Assembly: GCA_002391385.1 (NCBI GenBank)
Contig: DGEY01000065.1
Location: forward strand, 2,236 to 23,095
Length of the DNA: 20,860 nucleotides
Reading direction: 5' to 3'
Source of the DNA: Firmicutes bacterium UBA3914
Lineage (GTDB): Bacteria > Bacillota > Limnochordia > Darwinibacteriales > Darwinibacteriaceae
Part shown: positions 14,798 through 20,860 of the stretch, piece after piece
Numbering within the stretch: the first letter of the stretch is position 1
Layout: each line of letters begins with the position of its first letter
Notes under the pieces: model-generated
Seen by the model: only the letters and a program-made list of their open reading frames with translations
What the model was told of the DNA's origin: nothing
Database searches by the model: none
Position numbers and translations under genes: made by a program

Positions 14798-15049
14798 CTT
14801 CTCGATGATGGCCATGATTTCCCCGATCTTGGCATCGACATCATCTGTGTGCATGGCTTCCCGCACGCAGGTGTTGATGTGATCCTGGAGGATCTGGGTG
14901 TTGACCGTGCGCAAAATGGCTTGGGTGGCCAGGATTTGATTGGAAATGTCCACGCAGTAGCGGTCCTCTTCCACCATGCGCAAAAGCCCATCTAACTGGC
15001 CCCTGGCTGTCTTGAGCAGCCGGGTTATTTTTTCGCTATCGCTTCTCAT
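14786..15049 (-). CDS. csoR: CsoR family copper-sensing repressor
   Basis: A small all-helical repressor that leaves its operator when it binds Cu(I). The 87-residue protein has C32, H57 and C61, exactly the C-x24-H-x3-C spacing of the Mycobacterium tuberculosis CsoR copper site (C36, H61, C65), in YCVDISNQILATQ and DHINTCVREA. It is the last gene of the copA-copZ-csoR operon; its ATG overlaps the copZ stop (ATGA). Feedback on the operon through the operator upstream of copA is expected. A formaldehyde- or persulfide-sensing member is less likely, given the copper genes. Confidence 0.93.
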   Translation of the reverse strand: MRSDSEKITRLLKTARGQLDGLLRMVEEDRYCVDISNQILATQAILRTVNTQILQDHINTCVREAMHTDDVDAKIGEIMAIIEKLAK

Positions 15050-15276
15050 CGGCCGAAAAGCCCCTTCTTGTCCCGGATGGCCACAACCTCATAGCCCGCA
15101 TCGGTGACGGCGTTTCTGACCGCCTGCTCGTCCCAGCTCCCAGCCACGGTGAGCACGGCCTGCCCCTTCTTGAAGCTGACTTCGGCGGTGATTCCCGGCA
15201 GGGCATTGAGGGCCTTTTCCACCCGGTTTTGACAGTGCTCACAGCTCATACCTTTGATCTCCACGACTTTTTTCAT
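15046..15276 (-). CDS. copZ: Copper chaperone CopZ
   Basis: A 76-residue heavy-metal-associated domain that carries Cu(I) in the cytoplasm to CopA. The metal-binding motif GMSCEHC places cysteines at 12 and 15, and the rest follows the beta-alpha-beta-beta-alpha-beta pattern (ending AGYEVVAI). ATG 15276 is chosen because GGGAG then lies 10 bases upstream; a GTG three codons further upstream is too close to that site. It lies between copA and csoR with a 20-base gap to copA. Confidence 0.93.
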   Translation of the reverse strand: MKKVVEIKGMSCEHCQNRVEKALNALPGITAEVSFKKGQAVLTVAGSWDEQAVRNAVTDAGYEVVAIRDKKGLFGR

Positions 15277-15296
15277 CTGCAACACACTCCCATGTC

Positions 15297-17564
15297 TTAA
15301 TTTGGCTTAAACTTCCTCAAGCGCAGGGCGTTGGTCACCACAAAGATGGAACTCAAGCTCATGGCCGCGGCCGCGTACATGGGGCTCAGCCTCCAGCCGA
15401 AGAGGGGGTAGAAGAGCCCAGCAGCCAAGGGGATGCCTAAACTGTTGTAGAAAAAGGCCCAGAACAGGTTTTGCTTGATGTTGCGCAGGGTGGCTTTGCT
15501 CAGCTTGATGGCGGTAACCACATCCCGCAGATCGTTTTTCACCAGGACAATATCGGCTGACTCCAGGGCCACGTCGGTACCGGCCCCGATGGCGATGCCC
15601 ACATCGGCCCGGGCCAAGGCGGGGGCGTCGTTCACACCGTCACCCACCATGGCCACCTTTTTGCCCTGCTCCTGCAGGCTGTGGATTTCCCGCTCTTTAT
15701 CTTCCGGCAGCACTTCGGCGCGCACCAAGCGCAGTCCCAGCTCCTTGCGGATGGCCTCGGCTGTGCGTCTGTTATCCCCGGTGAGCATGACCACATCCAC
15801 CCCCAGCTGCTGCAGCTCCGCGATGGCCCCAGGGCTGGAGGGCTTAACCAGGTCAGCGGCGGCAATGAGGCCCAAGATGCGCCGTGTATCCGCGAAGTAC
15901 ATGGGGGTCTTGCCCTGTTCCGCCAGCTCATCCGCCTTGGCCTCGAATTCACCCAGGTTCACCCCTTGTTCCTGCATAAAGGCGAGATTGCCCGCCAGAT
16001 AGGTCTGTCCGCCCAGGCGGGCCTGGATGCCCCTGCCGGGTACGGCCAAAAACTCTTCCACCGGCGCAAGTTCAAGGCCAGCTCGGTTCGCTTCCGCCAC
16101 GATGGCTTCCGCCAAGGGATGTTCAGAGGGCTTTTCCAGGGAGGCGCCGATTTGCAGAAGCTCCTCTGGGGTCAGTCCCGGAGCAGGGATCACATCCGTA
16201 ACCTGGGGTGTGCCCGCGGTGATCGTTCCCGTTTTGTCCAGGACCACCGTGTCCACACTGTGGGCGGTTTCCAGTGCCTCCGCCGACTTGATCAAAATCC
16301 CGTGGAGGGCGCCCTGGCCCGTGCCCACCATGATGGCCACCGGGGTGGCCAGTCCCAAGGCGCAGGGGCAGGAGATGACCAGCACCGCCACGGCGGTGGT
16401 GAGGGCGAACTCAAAGGGGTAGCCCAAAAGCAGCCAGATAACAAAGGATACAAGGGCGATGGCGATCACCACGGGCACGAAAACAGCGCTGATTTTATCC
16501 GCAAGTTTGGCGATGGGAGCCTTGGAGGCCCCGGCCTCTTCCACCAGGCGGATGATCTGGGCCAAGGTGGTGTCATCGCCAATGCGCGTGGCTTGGAACT
16601 TGAAGGAGCCCGCCTTGTTCAAGGTGGCGGAAATCACCTGATCGCCCACGGTTTTGGCCACCGGTATGCTCTCACCAGTGATGGCGGACTCATCGATGGC
16701 GGAACTGCCTTCCACGATGATGCCATCCACGGGTATGCTCTGCCCCGGGCGGATCACGATGATATCTCCCACGACCAGATCCGCCACGGGAACTTCCACT
16801 TCGGCGCCGCCGCGGATTACCGTGGCCGTTTTGGGGGCCAGGTCCATCAGCCGGGCGATGGCATCGCTGGTGCGGCCCTTGGAGCGGGCCTCCAGGAACT
16901 TACCTAAAGTGATCAGCGTCAAGATCATGGTGGCTGATTCGAAGTACAGATCGTGGCTGTATCTAGCCACCACTGCCCACTCTCCGTGGCCCAGCCCATA
17001 GCTGATGCGGAAGAGGGCGAAGATGCCGTAGGCCACAGCCGCTCCAGAGCCGATGGCAATGAGGGAATCCATGTTGGGGCTCCTCCGACAGAGGGTTTTC
17101 AGCCCCATCTGGAAGTAGGCGCGGTTCACATACAGCACGGGCAGTGTCAGCAGAAGCTGCACCAGGGCCATGGTTGCGGCGTTTTCCAGGCCTAAGAGAA
17201 AAGAGGGAAGGGGCAGGCCCACCATGGGGCCCATGGCTACGTACATCAAAAGAACCATGAACACCAAGGAGATGACCACCCGTGTTTTCAGCTGGGCGAT
17301 TTCATCTTCGATACCGCCTGCCGCCCGGGCCTGGGTTTTCTCCCCGGCAGCGGAAGCCGGCGCCGCCAAGTAGCCCGCATCGCTTACTGCGGTAACAATC
17401 TGGCTTGGTTCCAGCAGGTTTTCATCGTATTCCACCACCATGCTGTTGGACAGAAGATTTACGGTCACGGAGCTTACCCCTTCCACCTTGCCCACGGCCC
17501 TTTCCACCGCGGCTGAGCAGGCGGCGCAGGTCATTCCGGTTACTGTATATTTCTCTTTCTTCAT
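15297..17564 (-). CDS. copA: Copper-exporting P1B-type ATPase
   Basis: Pumps Cu(I) out of the cell using ATP. The 755-residue protein has one N-terminal heavy-metal-associated domain (GMTCAAC, cysteines 13 and 16), eight predicted membrane helices, the A-domain TGES motif, the transport motif CPC (399-401), the phosphorylated D443 in DKTGT, SEHPLA with the nucleotide-binding His, and GDGVND. CPC with the copZ/csoR neighbours supports Cu(I) specificity. ATG 17564 follows GGGGAG with 8-base spacing; a GTG three codons upstream is too close to it. It is preceded by a promoter and candidate CsoR operator. Confidence 0.97.
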   Translation of the reverse strand: MKKEKYTVTGMTCAACSAAVERAVGKVEGVSSVTVNLLSNSMVVEYDENLLEPSQIVTAVSDAGYLAAPASAAGEKTQARAAGGIEDEIAQLKTRVVISLVFMVLLMYVAMGPMVGLPLPSFLLGLENAATMALVQLLLTLPVLYVNRAYFQMGLKTLCRRSPNMDSLIAIGSGAAVAYGIFALFRISYGLGHGEWAVVARYSHDLYFESATMILTLITLGKFLEARSKGRTSDAIARLMDLAPKTATVIRGGAEVEVPVADLVVGDIIVIRPGQSIPVDGIIVEGSSAIDESAITGESIPVAKTVGDQVISATLNKAGSFKFQATRIGDDTTLAQIIRLVEEAGASKAPIAKLADKISAVFVPVVIAIALVSFVIWLLLGYPFEFALTTAVAVLVISCPCALGLATPVAIMVGTGQGALHGILIKSAEALETAHSVDTVVLDKTGTITAGTPQVTDVIPAPGLTPEELLQIGASLEKPSEHPLAEAIVAEANRAGLELAPVEEFLAVPGRGIQARLGGQTYLAGNLAFMQEQGVNLGEFEAKADELAEQGKTPMYFADTRRILGLIAAADLVKPSSPGAIAELQQLGVDVVMLTGDNRRTAEAIRKELGLRLVRAEVLPEDKEREIHSLQEQGKKVAMVGDGVNDAPALARADVGIAIGAGTDVALESADIVLVKNDLRDVVTAIKLSKATLRNIKQNLFWAFFYNSLGIPLAAGLFYPLFGWRLSPMYAAAAMSLSSIFVVTNALRLRKFKPN

Positions 17565-17581
17565 CTCGTTCACTCCCCACT

Positions 17582-17598
17582 ACACCCCCGGGGGGTGT
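17582..17598 (-). promoter_or_regulatory. Candidate CsoR operator upstream of copA
   Basis: ACACCCCC abuts GGGGGGTGT, a near-perfect palindrome with one extra G. CsoR operators are typically G/C-tract palindromes of this kind. It lies just downstream of the predicted copA transcription start, where a bound repressor would block elongation or initiation. Confidence 0.6.
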
Positions 17599-17608
17599 CG
17601 TTGAGTTC

Positions 17609-17638
17609 AGTGTACAGGATTAGGGTGTGCACTGTCAA
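17609..17638 (-). promoter_or_regulatory. copA promoter with internal inverted repeat
   Basis: On the minus strand TTGACA (17633-17638), 18-base spacer, TACACT (17609-17614). The spacer and -10 box are covered by an imperfect inverted repeat, AGTGTACA-N9-TGTGCACT (17609-17633, one mismatch), which could be a second operator. Confidence 0.7.
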
Positions 17639-17650
17639 GGTCGCTCACGC

Positions 17651-17686
17651 AAAAAAACAGAGAAGCAGTGTGCACTGCTCCTCTGT
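17651..17686 (-). terminator. Intrinsic terminator of ahpC
   Basis: On the minus strand ACAGAGGAGCAG pairs with CTGCTTCTCTGT (12 bp with one G-T pair, 6-base loop), followed by seven T. It separates ahpC from the copper operon. Confidence 0.92.
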
Positions 17687-17699
17687 GGTGGAGTGTCCT

Positions 17700-18263
17700 T
17701 TAGAGTCTGCCCACCAGTTCAATGCCGGGCCGCAGGGTCTTTGCCCCTGGGCGCCACTTCGCCGGGCAGACTTGATCGCCGTGCTCCGCCACATACTGGG
17801 CAGCCTGCACTTTGCGCAGGAGCTCCGCGGCGTCCCGGCCGATGCTGTTATCGTTGATCTCGTAGGAGACAATTCTGCCTTGGGGATTGATGATGAAGCT
17901 GCCCCGCAGAGCCATACCTTCATCTTCGATGTAGACTCCGAAGTCCCGGCACAGTTGGCCTGTGGGGTCGGCCAGCATGGGATATTTGACCCGCTTGATG
18001 GTATCGGAAGCATCATACCAAGCCTTGTGCACAAAATGGCTGTCGGTGGACACGGAGTAGATTTCGGTGCCGTTCTTCTGGAACTCTTCGTAAAGGTCTG
18101 CCAAGTCGCTCAGTTCAGTGGGGCAGACAAAGGTGAAGTCAGCGGGGTAAAAGACGAAGACGGACCAGTGGCCCAAGACATCTTCTTTACTTACGTCTTT
18201 GAACTCCCCGTTGTGAAAGGCCTTGACCTTAAAGTCGGTGATTTCTTTGCCGATTAAAGACAT
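17700..18263 (-). CDS. ahpC: Alkyl hydroperoxide reductase subunit C (typical 2-Cys peroxiredoxin)
   Basis: Reduces hydrogen peroxide and organic hydroperoxides in the cytoplasm. The 187-residue length is standard. The peroxidatic C47 lies in FTFVCPTE and the resolving C166 in QVCPAKW, with the conserved FYPADFTFVCPTE context and a Trp after the resolving Cys. The usual reductase AhpF is not adjacent, so the electron donor is unknown. GGGGG lies just before the ATG. The gene is a single unit with its own promoter and terminator, next to a copper operon; both fit a stress-response neighbourhood. Confidence 0.97.
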   Translation of the reverse strand: MSLIGKEITDFKVKAFHNGEFKDVSKEDVLGHWSVFVFYPADFTFVCPTELSDLADLYEEFQKNGTEIYSVSTDSHFVHKAWYDASDTIKRVKYPMLADPTGQLCRDFGVYIEDEGMALRGSFIINPQGRIVSYEINDNSIGRDAAELLRKVQAAQYVAEHGDQVCPAKWRPGAKTLRPGIELVGRL

Positions 18264-18288
18264 GCAGATCCCCCTTGAATAGTATGGT

Positions 18289-18307
18289 AATGAGTATCGT
18301 TAGCATT
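18289..18307 (-). promoter_or_regulatory. Possible Fur/PerR-type operator at ahpC
   Basis: AATGAGTATCGTTAGCATT resembles the Fur hexamer array (about 15 of 19 positions by eye to AATGATAATCATTATCATT), but its own symmetry is only clear in the outer AATG/CATT arms. It covers the predicted ahpC start of transcription, a plausible place for a PerR-like repressor. Weak evidence. Confidence 0.3.
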
Positions 18308-18308
18308 T

Positions 18309-18336
18309 ATTATACTGGGTTCTGGGCCGCTGTCAA
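18309..18336 (-). promoter_or_regulatory. ahpC promoter
   Basis: On the minus strand TTGACA (18331-18336), 16-base spacer, TATAAT (18309-18314): both boxes match the consensus exactly. Confidence 0.85.
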
Positions 18337-18407
18337 GACTGTTCCGCCCATTTTATGTGGGACTCTGCTCGGCTTCCAGCCCCCAGGCATTTTACGCAAG
18401 GCTGTTC

Positions 18408-18436
18408 TTGATTTTTCCCCCGGCAGCTGATATAAT
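18408..18436 (+). promoter_or_regulatory. tRNA-Arg promoter
   Basis: TTGATT at 18408-18413, 17-base spacer, TATAAT at 18431-18436; the tRNA begins 16 bases later. Confidence 0.85.
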
Positions 18437-18452
18437 TGTTTCGTCATAAGGT

Positions 18453-18527
18453 GCGCCTATAGCTCAGAGGATAGAGCACCGGCCTCCGGAGCCGGGTGCG
18501 CAGGTTCGAGTCCTGCTAGGCGCGCCA
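18453..18527 (+). tRNA. tRNA-Arg (anticodon CCG)
   Basis: Acceptor GCGCCTA/TAGGCGC, D-stem GCTC, anticodon stem CCGGC/GCCGG with loop CTCCGGA (anticodon CCG), T-arm GCAGG-TTCGAGT-CCTGC, discriminator G and encoded CCA. Confidence 0.97.
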
Positions 18528-18545
18528 TATCTTTTGCCAACAACT

Positions 18546-18570
18546 GCTCTCCGTCCCGGGGAGCTTTTTT
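18546..18570 (+). terminator. Intrinsic terminator after tRNA-Arg
   Basis: GCTCTCC pairs with GGGGAGC (one G-T pair, loop GTCCC), followed by six T. Confidence 0.88.
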
Positions 18571-18651
18571 GTTTGGGCAGGAATTACCAGGCAGCTGTCC
18601 AAGTAATAGGGCAGCGGCCCTGCAGACTAAGGTGTGAAAGGGAGGACTGAG

Positions 18652-19494
18652 ATGACAGCCAAGATCATCGATGGTAAAGGCATTGCCCAGGAGATCCGGG
18701 CGGAGCTGGCCCGTAAAGTAGCGGAACTCACTGCCCAGGGCAAAACCCCGGGACTGCATGTGATTCTGGTGGGCGACAACCCCGCCTCCAAGGTGTATGT
18801 CCGCAACAAACAGCGGGCCTGTGAAGAAGTGGGGATCAGCTCCACTGTACACCGCCTGGCGGAGGAGACTACCCAGGTGGAGCTTCTGGGTTTGATTGAG
18901 GATTTGAACAACGACGAGAAGGTGCACGGCATTTTGGTGCAGCTGCCCCTGCCCGGGCACCTGGACGAAGAAGCGGTGATCAACGCCATCTCCCCAGAAA
19001 AGGATGTGGATGGCTTCCACCCCCTAAATGTTGGTAAGATGTACATCGGCACAGGGGGTGTTGTGCCCTGCACCCCGGCGGGCGTGTTGGAACTGGTAAA
19101 GCGCACAGGGGTGCCCATTGCCGGTAAGCACGTGGTGGTCATCGGGCGCAGCAACATCGTGGGTAAACCCGCGGCTTTCCTGTTCCTCAAGGAGAATGCC
19201 ACGGTGACCATCTGCCATTCCCGCACGGCCGATGTGGCCGCTGAAGCCCGCCGGGCGGATATCCTGATCGCGGCTGTGGGGCGGCCCCAACTCGTGAAAA
19301 AGGACTGGGTGAAACCGGGGGCAGTGGTTATCGATGTGGGCATCAACAGGGTGGATGGCAAACTCGTGGGAGATGTGGATTTCGAGGAAGTGAAAGAAGT
19401 GGCCGGAGCCATTACTCCCGTGCCGGGAGGCGTGGGCCCCATGACCATCGCCATGCTGCTTAAGGCCACGGTGGAGGCGGCGGCTAGGGGCTAA
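18652..19494 (+). CDS. folD: Methylenetetrahydrofolate dehydrogenase / methenyltetrahydrofolate cyclohydrolase
   Basis: Bifunctional one-carbon enzyme linking 5,10-methylene-THF and 10-formyl-THF with NADP. The 280-residue length is normal. The active-site segment ASKVYVRNKQRACEEVGI has Y49 and catalytic K53. QLPLPGHLDEEAVINAI, DVDGFHPLNVGK, the Rossmann-type GRSNIVGKPAA and the C-terminal VPGGVGPMTIAML all match the family. ATG 18652 is chosen because GGGAGG lies 6 bases upstream; an in-frame GTG at 18634 would put that site inside the gene. No promoter is clear after the tRNA-Arg terminator. Its end overlaps the convergent gene by 11 bases. Confidence 0.98.
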   Translation: MTAKIIDGKGIAQEIRAELARKVAELTAQGKTPGLHVILVGDNPASKVYVRNKQRACEEVGISSTVHRLAEETTQVELLGLIEDLNNDEKVHGILVQLPLPGHLDEEAVINAISPEKDVDGFHPLNVGKMYIGTGGVVPCTPAGVLELVKRTGVPIAGKHVVVIGRSNIVGKPAAFLFLKENATVTICHSRTADVAAEARRADILIAAVGRPQLVKKDWVKPGAVVIDVGINRVDGKLVGDVDFEEVKEVAGAITPVPGGVGPMTIAMLLKATVEAAARG

Positions 19495-20101
19495 AGGGCT
19501 GGGCGAATTGCCGCATCACCGTAACCAGGTGCCGGGCCTGGGGGATCCTCCCCTGGGCGGGGATCACCCAGCCGAAGGTCTTGCGGAAGGGTTGCGCTTC
19601 CCAAAAGGGAGCAAAGCAGTTTTCCCAGGTGGGTCCTTCCAACTTGTCCCAGAGGGGAGCCAAGGCCAGGGCCCCGTGGAGCTCAGCGGCCAGTTCTTCT
19701 TCCACCACAGCCAGGTCCACCAGGCGGCTGCGCCAGGCCTGCAGCAGCTCCTCTTTGGAGCTGGCATGCTCTACTCTCCAGGTTAAGCCGTTGGCCCGCA
19801 GCTCAGGCTCCAGCCAGTTTTGCAGCGCTGCGAACTCCGCAGCGCTGCTGTGGATCCACAGGGTCAGCTCCCCCGGGGGCGGCGGTGCCACCATCACCTG
19901 GGCGGCCCAAAAGGGGAGAAAAACCAGGGGCAGAAGCGCCAGGGCCAAGACCGCGGCGATGAGCAGCGGGTGGCTGGAGGCCGGAGGCGGATCGTATTTG
20001 GGCGGGCGCGGGTTTTTTTCCTTCTCCCGCTTGGCTTCCAGCGCCTCTTTTTTGGTGCGGATGTACTTTTTCTGTTCCTCTAGATAGTCCCGGTAGCTCA
20101 A
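19484..20101 (-). CDS. Membrane-tethered protein with binding-protein-like external domain, function unknown
   Basis: Not recognised. The 205-residue product has a charged, probably coiled-coil cytoplasmic start (about 1-30, Lys/Glu/Arg-rich), a proline-rich stretch (31-45), one membrane helix (46-70) and an external domain of about 130 residues. That domain (ELTLWIHSS, SRLVDLAVVEEELAAEL, ALAPLWDKLEG, WVIPAQG) resembles part of a type 2 periplasmic solute-binding fold, but is too short for a whole one; this is inference. TTG 20101 is chosen because AAAGGAAAGGGG lies about 7 bases upstream, and because extending further runs into the region of the cobalamin riboswitch on the opposite strand. 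Confidence 0.6.
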   Translation of the reverse strand: MSYRDYLEEQKKYIRTKKEALEAKREKEKNPRPPKYDPPPASSHPLLIAAVLALALLPLVFLPFWAAQVMVAPPPPGELTLWIHSSAAEFAALQNWLEPELRANGLTWRVEHASSKEELLQAWRSRLVDLAVVEEELAAELHGALALAPLWDKLEGPTWENCFAPFWEAQPFRKTFGWVIPAQGRIPQARHLVTVMRQFAQPFSP

Positions 20102-20201
20102 GATCTGACCCCTTTCCTTTGGCCTTGCTAGTATGTCCCAAGGCGGGGGAGGATATTGACCGGGCGCGTAGTATACTAAAAACGATAGGATAATTTCATA
20201 C

Positions 20202-20382
20202 CCGGATTGGTGCCGCGCTGCCGCCCAGGCGGCCAGGCGGAGAATAGGGAAGTTGGGCTCGGCAACGAGAAACCACGCGGTCCCGCCACTGTATACAGGG
20301 AGCGGTCCATAGAATCCACTCACTCATGTGGGGAAGGAATGGATGCGCGATGATCTGGGAGCCAGGAGACCTGCCAATTCGG
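20202..20382 (+). promoter_or_regulatory. Cobalamin riboswitch aptamer
   Basis: A B12-sensing leader upstream of a BtuF-like gene. P1 is formed by CCGGATTGG (20202-20210) and CCAATTCGG (20374-20382). Conserved core elements are GCGGTCCCGCCACTGT (around 20277-20292), GGGAGC, GGGAAGG and the B12 box AGCCAGGAGACCTGCC (20360-20375). It is followed by a terminator hairpin, so the switch probably acts by premature transcription termination when adenosylcobalamin or a related cobalamin is bound. No convincing promoter was found upstream. Confidence 0.95.
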
Positions 20383-20391
20383 AAGCTTGGA

Positions 20392-20427
20392 GGACCATCT
20401 TTCGCGGAAAGGAGGGTACCGTTTTTT
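20392..20427 (+). terminator. Intrinsic terminator of the cobalamin riboswitch
   Basis: GGACC-AT-CTTTC pairs with GAAAG-GAG-GGTaCC around loop GCG (one bulged A, small internal loop), followed by G and six T at 20422-20427. It lies between the aptamer and the btuF ribosome binding site. Confidence 0.75.
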
Positions 20428-20484
20428 GTTCTCCCTAGCGACGGTGTCCTAGGGTGTTATTCTTTTCTTGAGGAGAGATGAGCA

Positions 20485-20860
20485 ATGAGAAAGAGTTTGG
20501 CCTTAGCCTTGGTCCTGGTGTTCAGCCTCACCATGGCAGCCGCGGCTGCTCCCCAGCGCATCGTATCTCTTGCGCCCAGTATCACTGAAAACCTCTTTGC
20601 CCTGGGCGTTGGTGAACGGGTCGTGGGGGTGACCAGTTGGTGCACCTATCCCGAGGAGGCCCAATCCCGGACGGTGGTGGGGGATGCCCTCAATCTCAAC
20701 CTGGAAGTGCTGCTCAGCCTGGAACCTGACTTGGTGGTGGGCGATGCCACCTTGGTCCAGGGCCACCTGGAAACACTGGAAAGCTTAGGCATTCCCACTT
20801 TCGTCATCGCACCCTCCACCATTGCTGAAGTGGAGGCCTCTTTGGTGGAGCTGGGGGCAG
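20485..20860 (+). CDS. btuF: BtuF-like cobalamin-binding protein, 5' part (runs off the window)
   Basis: Extracytoplasmic substrate-binding protein of a vitamin B12 ABC transporter. The 125 visible residues begin with a signal peptide (MRKSLALALVLVFSLTMAAAA) and continue PQRIVSLAPSITENLFALG, VVGVTSWCTYPEEA, NLEVLLSLEPDLVVGD, all typical of BtuF/FhuD-type class III binding proteins. The riboswitch upstream supports cobalamin or a cobinamide precursor. No lipobox cysteine is seen: the likely cleavage is at AAAA-P, so the protein may not be lipid-anchored. ATG 20485 follows GAGGAGAG with 7-base spacing; the ATG at 20478 is out of frame. Transporter genes btuC/btuD would be expected downstream. 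Confidence 0.93.
   Translation, partial: MRKSLALALVLVFSLTMAAAAAPQRIVSLAPSITENLFALGVGERVVGVTSWCTYPEEAQSRTVVGDALNLNLEVLLSLEPDLVVGDATLVQGHLETLESLGIPTFVIAPSTIAEVEASLVELGA

Noticed and set aside
15681..16907. Open frame of 408 codons on the plus strand opposite copA
   Set aside because: It is opposite the conserved catalytic core of copA and reads as a Gly/His/Asp-rich shadow.
20156..20177. TTGACC and TATACT as a promoter for the cobalamin riboswitch
   Set aside because: The boxes are only 10 bases apart, far from the 16-18 required, and no other pairing at normal spacing was found.
20102..20323. N-terminal extension of the tethered protein on the minus strand
   Set aside because: It covers much of the cobalamin riboswitch on the other strand, while a TTG at 20101 has a good ribosome binding site.
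20431..20468. CCCTAG/CTAGGG inverted repeat after the riboswitch as its terminator
   Set aside because: The stem is only 6 bp with a 10-base loop and a broken T tract; the hairpin at 20392-20427 with six T is a better terminator.
1..20860. Search for CRISPR arrays, insertion sequences, phage genes, rRNA and toxin-antitoxin pairs
   Set aside because: No spaced direct repeats, transposase or integrase motifs, rRNA segments or toxin-antitoxin patterns were seen by eye; the tRNA genes are not flanked by an integrase or a duplicated 3' end.

Overview
The window is a GC-rich chromosomal segment of a Firmicute (Bacillota), probably from a clostridial or Limnochordia-like lineage. Supporting signs are a Bacillus-type housekeeping cluster around tmk, darA (yaaQ), yaaR, holB, ricT, rsmI, abrB, metG and tatD, a T-box leader, a CsoR repressor, an AbrB regulator with a clostridial-style Cys-rich tail, TTG/GTG starts with strong Shine-Dalgarno sites, and CCA-encoded tRNA genes. 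The species cannot be fixed from sequence alone. I see no insertion sequence, prophage, CRISPR array or rRNA gene.

Layout. Positions 1-4284 (+) hold a tightly packed operon: the tail of an Orn/Lys/Arg decarboxylase-like gene, then tmk, the c-di-AMP receptor darA, yaaR, holB, ricT and rsmI, mostly with overlapping starts and stops. Positions 4268-6719 (-) hold a putative operon of an MFS transporter, phosphosulfolactate synthase (comA) and abrB, with a second strong promoter for abrB buried at the end of comA. Positions 6713-11014 (+) hold a T-box-controlled operon: methionyl-tRNA synthetase, a TatD nuclease and adenylosuccinate synthetase. Positions 11029-11271 hold tRNA-Lys and tRNA-Glu with promoter and terminator. 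Then comes a membrane-anchored protein with two FMN-binding domains, a convergent GNAT acetyltransferase, and tRNA-Gly and tRNA-Thr on the minus strand.

Positions 13034-14797 (+) hold an exported beta-propeller/membrane protein and a tiny two-helix membrane protein, both unassigned. Positions 14786-17638 (-) hold a copper-efflux operon (copA-copZ-csoR) with a recognisable operator region, followed upstream by a separate ahpC unit. Positions 18408-18570 hold tRNA-Arg, then folD. A minus-strand gene encodes an unassigned membrane-tethered, binding-protein-like polypeptide. The window ends with a cobalamin riboswitch and the start of a BtuF-like B12-binding protein gene.

The most unusual items are the double FMN-domain protein whose Shine-Dalgarno site sits in a 9-bp hairpin with an anti-SD-like arm, the orphan comA next to a transporter and abrB, the DNA polymerase delta' subunit lacking its zinc module, a lysine-rich extension on RicT, and two unassigned envelope genes or gene pairs. 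None of these is proven to be a new system. The FMN protein and the propeller pair are the best leads.
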